64,000 bases of DNA from Bifidobacterium castoris (GTDB lineage: Bacteria; Actinomycetota; Actinomycetes; Actinomycetales; Bifidobacteriaceae), in assembly GCF_003952025.1 (NCBI RefSeq), contig NZ_QXGI01000005.1:1-64000 (forward strand), given 5' to 3'. The translations under genes and the position numbers were made by a program. Positions 60,585 through 64,000 of this stretch are shown piece by piece. The notes under the pieces were generated by a model. It saw only the letters and a program-made list of their open reading frames with translations, was not told the origin of the DNA and did not search any database. Position 1 is the first letter of the stretch. Each line of letters starts with the position of its first letter.

Positions 60585-61747
60585 CACATCCCTCCTCTGA
60601 GCAACTCGAATCCTCCTGCCGCGAAAAACGCCGAAGGAAGCAGCACCAGCACGGATAAGACGCACAACCCGTCGCCGATGCGAGACAACAGCAACGAATA
60701 GAATCCGCCATGCTGCGCAAGTATGGCCACCACCATCGCCAAGCCCACTATCACGCATGCCAACATGGGCCACAGCATGTCAGCCTTATGGACGGCAGGC
60801 ACCATCGTACCCATGTCCATGAGCGCCATCAACAGCACGGCCAATCCAAGGAACCGCATCATCATGCGCTCGAAGACACGTCCCGACTGCCGTGGCTTCA
60901 ATTCAAGGAACACGATAAGCGCCACCGACAATGCAATCATGCCGATCCGCACCAAAGGACTGGAGCCGTCGATATCCCGGATAAGCATCACATAGCCGGC
61001 CAGCGCGCATATGCCACACATCGTGACGCCCGCATCGTAGCGTGATAAGAACCGCGACATGTCCTTGTCTACATCAGACAAGGACAGCGCCCTGGCGTTC
61101 TCCGGAATGGCACCTCGCACAGTCCACCGCTGCGTCATGTAATCACGCCATTGAACAAGATACCGGTCAGGGACGTGCACTACGAGGTTCGGCATGAGCT
61201 GTATGCCGTATACGCCCAATGCCACCATGGTCGCCGCGGCAACCGCTGAGGGCAAATCAAACAAGAAGACGATCGCCACCGATACGAATACAAGAAGAGC
61301 CAACATCCACACCATGGACACCGCTCCGTATAGGTGAGGCTCTTTCAAGCAACAGATCAAAACCGAACAGTTCACCGCAATGCAACCCATGGCCATGCAC
61401 AATCCAAGCAATGCCGAATCGGTGGCGACGATGGTCTGGGAGATCACGATGCCCAGGCCGCACGAACAAAGCACCGTCAAACCCAATACACTGAACTGGA
61501 TGATCCGGTTTGTCGCCAATGCCTTGGTCACGCATAACACATCGACGGATATCAGGCACACGAGGAAAACCGCACCGAGGCCGAAGGCGTATGCCAAGCG
61601 CGCCGTCGAGGGCATATCCGACGCAGGAAACGCGATGAGCACCATGCATACGGATATAAGCAATCCCGAACCGTATGCAGCGATGAGCGTATTGTCACGC
61701 CGCCACGCTGCCACGCTTCTTCCACGCACCGTCCCTCTCACACGCAC
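60584..61747 (-). CDS. eccD: EccD-like multi-spanning membrane protein
   Basis: A 387-residue protein with about ten to eleven TM helices and a central cytosolic loop (WRDYMTQRWTVRGAIPENARAL), like the channel part of EccD. It lacks the N-terminal ubiquitin-like domain that mycobacterial EccD carries. I start at the GTG at 61747, which has AAAGGAGG seven bases upstream; the frame continues nine codons further to another GTG but that would place the RBS inside the gene. Overlaps the RDD-FHA start by one base. Gene symbol by position and topology, moderately sure. Confidence 0.7.
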   Translation of the reverse strand: MRVRGTVRGRSVAAWRRDNTLIAAYGSGLLISVCMVLIAFPASDMPSTARLAYAFGLGAVFLVCLISVDVLCVTKALATNRIIQFSVLGLTVLCSCGLGIVISQTIVATDSALLGLCMAMGCIAVNCSVLICCLKEPHLYGAVSMVWMLALLVFVSVAIVFLFDLPSAVAAATMVALGVYGIQLMPNLVVHVPDRYLVQWRDYMTQRWTVRGAIPENARALSLSDVDKDMSRFLSRYDAGVTMCGICALAGYVMLIRDIDGSSPLVRIGMIALSVALIVFLELKPRQSGRVFERMMMRFLGLAVLLMALMDMGTMVPAVHKADMLWPMLACVIVGLAMVVAILAQHGGFYSLLLSRIGDGLCVLSVLVLLPSAFFAAGGFELLRGGM

Positions 61748-61799
61748 GCGCTTTCCTCCTTTCTCTTTCCTCACAGCATGCGATTATCCACGGCAAGAA

Positions 61800-62144
61800 T
61801 TATTCGTCGAGGTCCTTATACCACGGCTCATCCTGCAGACGATGCTTGAGCTCGTCGATATGCGCCTGTATATCCTTCCTTGCCTGTTGCGCTTCAGGAC
61901 TGTCATCGACGCCCGAATACACATCCCGCTCCGTGGTTTCACCCAAATCGATGCGCTGCTGGAGCACCTGCCATGCGCGGCCGCATTCGCCGTTGCGGCG
62001 TTGGACCGCAAGCCGCTCGGACTGCTTGACTCGCATCGCCTCAACCTGCGCGCCCTTCTCATCGATTTCTTTTTTCTTTTCAGCAATGTCCTTAAGCAAG
62101 GCATTGCCATTTTTCATAAATTCTTCAAAAGTTACATCGGTCAT
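61800..62144 (-). CDS. small coiled-coil protein of the type VII locus
   Basis: A 114-residue protein of charged helices (LLKDIAEKKKEIDEKGAQVEAM, QQARKDIQAHIDELKHRL) with a YSGVD sequence matching the YxxxD export motif of type VII substrates; whether it works as such is untested. TAAGGATT precedes the ATG. It starts eight bases after the stop of the WXG-like gene, so the two are co-transcribed. Possible secreted partner or chaperone. Confidence 0.7.
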   Translation of the reverse strand: MTDVTFEEFMKNGNALLKDIAEKKKEIDEKGAQVEAMRVKQSERLAVQRRNGECGRAWQVLQQRIDLGETTERDVYSGVDDSPEAQQARKDIQAHIDELKHRLQDEPWYKDLDE

Positions 62145-62152
62145 ATCAATCC

Positions 62153-63136
62153 TTAATTTGGAAACAAGTCTCTGATGTCTTTCGCATCATTAAGCGCATT
62201 TGCAATATTAGCAGTTGCACTTTGGAAGTCTGAAAGGAAAGAGCTTACTTTTTCTACCATATCTCTAGCATCACAGTATAAATTATAGACATCATACGCC
62301 TTACTTGCCGCCGTCACCGTCGCCACAGCCCATCCCAAAGGCCCAAAGCTACACTCACCCATCAGCAGCTCAAGCAAACCAATAATCTGCTCAATCGTAG
62401 ATATAATCAAATCAAGCGCATTTTCAACAATGCTCGAAAGCAACTCCAAAGCACTTTGCATCTTCCGGCTGGGATCGACTGCGATCTGAACAGCATCGGC
62501 AAGATTCTCTATGCGCTCGTCAAAGCAATCACGCGCCTTGCCTTCCCACCCACCACTGGATGCAATGGACTGTACGCCGATCAAGGTTTGCTTTGCAGAA
62601 ACAAGCTGTTGCGCAATCGCACCCCATTGTTCTGAAGTACCTGTAATTGCACCCCAATCCCCAAAGAAAGGTTTTTTAATCAACTCATCCACTGGACTGA
62701 GATGTATTATAGCCTGACACAAGCTATCAAAGAGTTTTATCCCCGCCGACAATTTATCATACGCATTCGTTATCTTCAACGTAAGCGCACATCTTGAACT
62801 CTTCGGAAGATTGGATACAAAATCTTCCCATTCCAAGTCCTCAAACGTCTTCAAACTATCATTACAGAATTCAAGCTGTTTCTCCATAAGACCAAGAGAA
62901 CTGCTTACAACTCCGCGCTTAACTGCCTCATCATCATCCTTTGCTTTTGCAAAGGATGATGCCAAATTAGCATAATTCGATATGTCAGTGTTCTTCAACT
63001 TCCCGCCACTTGTCGCGAGATCAAACCCTAGACTGAATACGTTATTCCCAATCTCTATCACTTGGCCCGATTCGAGTATACGCTCGTCATACCCATCTTG
63101 CCCAAAATAAAGATCCTTCTGATCATCATCAGCCAT
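62153..63136 (-). CDS. WXG-like type VII substrate or toxin candidate
   Basis: A 327-residue, mostly helical protein, clearly AT-richer in its codons than the core secretion genes. Two helical halves: the second has a SGGWEGKARDCFDERIENLAD stretch, a WxG-type turn as in WXG100 proteins, followed by a hydrophobic glycine-containing stretch (GLLELLMGECSFGPLGWAVATV). The latter could be a membrane-inserting part of a larger ESX/LXG-like effector. AAGGAGG lies before the ATG at 63136. It sits between the Esx-like gene and the coiled-coil gene with gaps of 8-14 bases. Effector status is an inference. Confidence 0.65.
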   Translation of the reverse strand: MADDDQKDLYFGQDGYDERILESGQVIEIGNNVFSLGFDLATSGGKLKNTDISNYANLASSFAKAKDDDEAVKRGVVSSSLGLMEKQLEFCNDSLKTFEDLEWEDFVSNLPKSSRCALTLKITNAYDKLSAGIKLFDSLCQAIIHLSPVDELIKKPFFGDWGAITGTSEQWGAIAQQLVSAKQTLIGVQSIASSGGWEGKARDCFDERIENLADAVQIAVDPSRKMQSALELLSSIVENALDLIISTIEQIIGLLELLMGECSFGPLGWAVATVTAASKAYDVYNLYCDARDMVEKVSSFLSDFQSATANIANALNDAKDIRDLFPN

Positions 63137-63150
63137 ATCCAACCTCCTTA

Positions 63151-63501
63151 CTACTGAGCTCCGTCAAATGAAGAATTCGAATTCAACGATGACAGTATCT
63201 CTATATTGATATCCTGAATAATGTCCTTAATCTCACCTTCCGACCTCTCAAACTCCTCCTTAGCATCTTTAGCACTAATTACCATACTGGACATCATTTC
63301 AGCAATGGATGTCAGATACTGCTGAAAATTAATTACTGCAGCATTATAGGCGCTTTCCACAGGCTGCAGCAAGACTCCACAATCCACTGAGGACGAGGTA
63401 AGGAACACATCCTTCGCTCGCTCATAGGTTTTCGATCCTTCTCGCAGTGAACCACTGACCTGATCGAACGTCTCAGGATTACAAGCAATCCAATCGTTCA
63501 T
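63151..63501 (-). CDS. Esx-like small helical protein
   Basis: A 116-residue protein with a helix-turn-helix hairpin layout like WXG100 partners (helix about 10-35, helix about 45-100), but without a clear WxG; the turn region contains SSSVDCGVLLQPVES. Codon use is AT-rich like the neighbour. AGAAGGAAG precedes the ATG. Probably a secreted or chaperone partner of the 329-residue-frame WXG-like protein (62153), from which it is separated by 14 bases. Confidence 0.65.
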   Translation of the reverse strand: MNDWIACNPETFDQVSGSLREGSKTYERAKDVFLTSSSVDCGVLLQPVESAYNAAVINFQQYLTSIAEMMSSMVISAKDAKEEFERSEGEIKDIIQDINIEILSSLNSNSSFDGAQ

Positions 63502-63541
63502 ATCCCACTTCCTTCTCTGTTATTTCCATAACGTCTAATAG

Positions 63542-64000
63542 TTAGATGTCCATTTGCTTGCGGTGCCCCGCCATGGCGGCGCGTGGTTTGACGATGACAT
63601 CCTCCTCCTCATCCTCGAGTCGGGGAGCCACATATGCCATGCCACGACGCTCACGCTTCTCATTGTTCGCGCCGGCGCCCTGACCACCCGCCATCATCGC
63701 AGGCGACGACGTCCCCGACTTCGCGGCCGACTGCGCAGCGACCGTAGACTGCGGCAAACCAGCCGCCATGCCCTGCGCGCCACGAATCGACGACGACGGC
63801 GTCACCGTCGCAGCCACCGGCGTATTCGCGAAATACGACCCCACAGCGGAACCACCAGCCGACCCGGCCACGCCAGAAGCCGCCCCGAACGACGGCAACG
63901 CGACACCACCAGCCGCCCCCACGCCTGACGACGCCGACGGTACAGCAGACGAACCCAGACGAGCGCCCGCGACCGCACTGCCCGCACCAACCGCGGTACC
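63542..64000 (-). CDS. Gly/Ala/Ser-rich protein, partial (3' end)
   Basis: The C-terminal 152 residues of a longer protein whose start lies beyond the right edge; the frame is open to base 64000. Composition is Ala, Gly, Ser and Val, with a final charged section ending AGHRKQMDI. It resembles PPE/EspB-like or linker regions of actinobacterial type VII proteins, but no domain can be named. First gene of the visible operon, 40 bases from the next. Confidence 0.6.
   Translation of the reverse strand, partial: GTAVGAGSAVAGARLGSSAVPSASSGVGAAGGVALPSFGAASGVAGSAGGSAVGSYFANTPVAATVTPSSSIRGAQGMAAGLPQSTVAAQSAAKSGTSSPAMMAGGQGAGANNEKRERRGMAYVAPRLEDEEEDVIVKPRAAMAGHRKQMDI

Overview
The window is GC-rich actinobacterial chromosome and most likely comes from a Bifidobacterium-type anaerobe (family Bifidobacteriaceae). 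The reasons are strong G/C at third codon positions, the anaerobic ribonucleotide reductase pair NrdD/NrdG, an actinobacterial type VII (ESX-like) secretion operon, DUF5067-type surface proteins, and a two-repeat type I-E CRISPR remnant whose repeat looks bifidobacterial. The genus is an inference; no rRNA gene is present to prove it.

Layout. 0.1-9.1 kb: a small acidic protein, a GH5 glucanase lipoprotein, a coiled-coil peptide, a tyrosine phosphatase, a MarR regulator with two half-size ABC exporters (one operon behind a long palindromic operator), and an FMN-reductase-like flavoprotein. 9.1-24 kb: an accessory stretch with four arrays of degenerate ~52-bp tandem repeats. These are interleaved with a DUF5067 protein, a gamma-glutamylcysteine ligase, a 1656-residue acyl-CoA-dehydratase-activase-type protein, an AbiEi-like/PD-(D/E)XK-like protein, a cluster of DnaA boxes, two single-TM proteins, an XRE regulator broken at a G10 run, a possible small RNA and the CRISPR remnant. 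24-39 kb: mostly housekeeping genes: nrdG, nrdD (with a pair of NrdR-like boxes), xseA-xseB, an EEP-family hydrolase, tRNA-Arg(CCU), a DUF4391-like protein, a Ppx/GppA phosphatase, an aminotransferase coupled to an orphan Vsr nuclease, and a Gfo/Idh/MocA oxidoreductase. 38-45 kb: a four-gene minus-strand run for peptide and amide breakdown and amino-acid transport (C45-like Ntn hydrolase, PepC, APC permease, S10 carboxypeptidase). 45-47.4 kb: def and glmM.

47.5-64 kb: a minus-strand type VII secretion locus that runs off the right edge. In transcription order it holds a Gly/Ala-rich protein (partial), a small Esx-like helical protein, a 329-residue WXG-like protein, a coiled-coil protein, an EccD-like membrane channel, an RDD-FHA protein, the triple-ATPase EccC, a mycosin-type subtilase, a twice-frameshifted membrane protein gene, and two large membrane-anchored proteins with FN3-like and transglutaminase-like domains. 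One of the two keeps the transglutaminase Cys and the other has Asp in its place. This protease plus active/inactive transglutaminase-fold pair behind an ESX core, without EccB or EccE in view, is the best candidate for an undescribed system. The second candidate is the 52-bp repeat family, whose period equals five turns of B-DNA and whose copies all point the same way.
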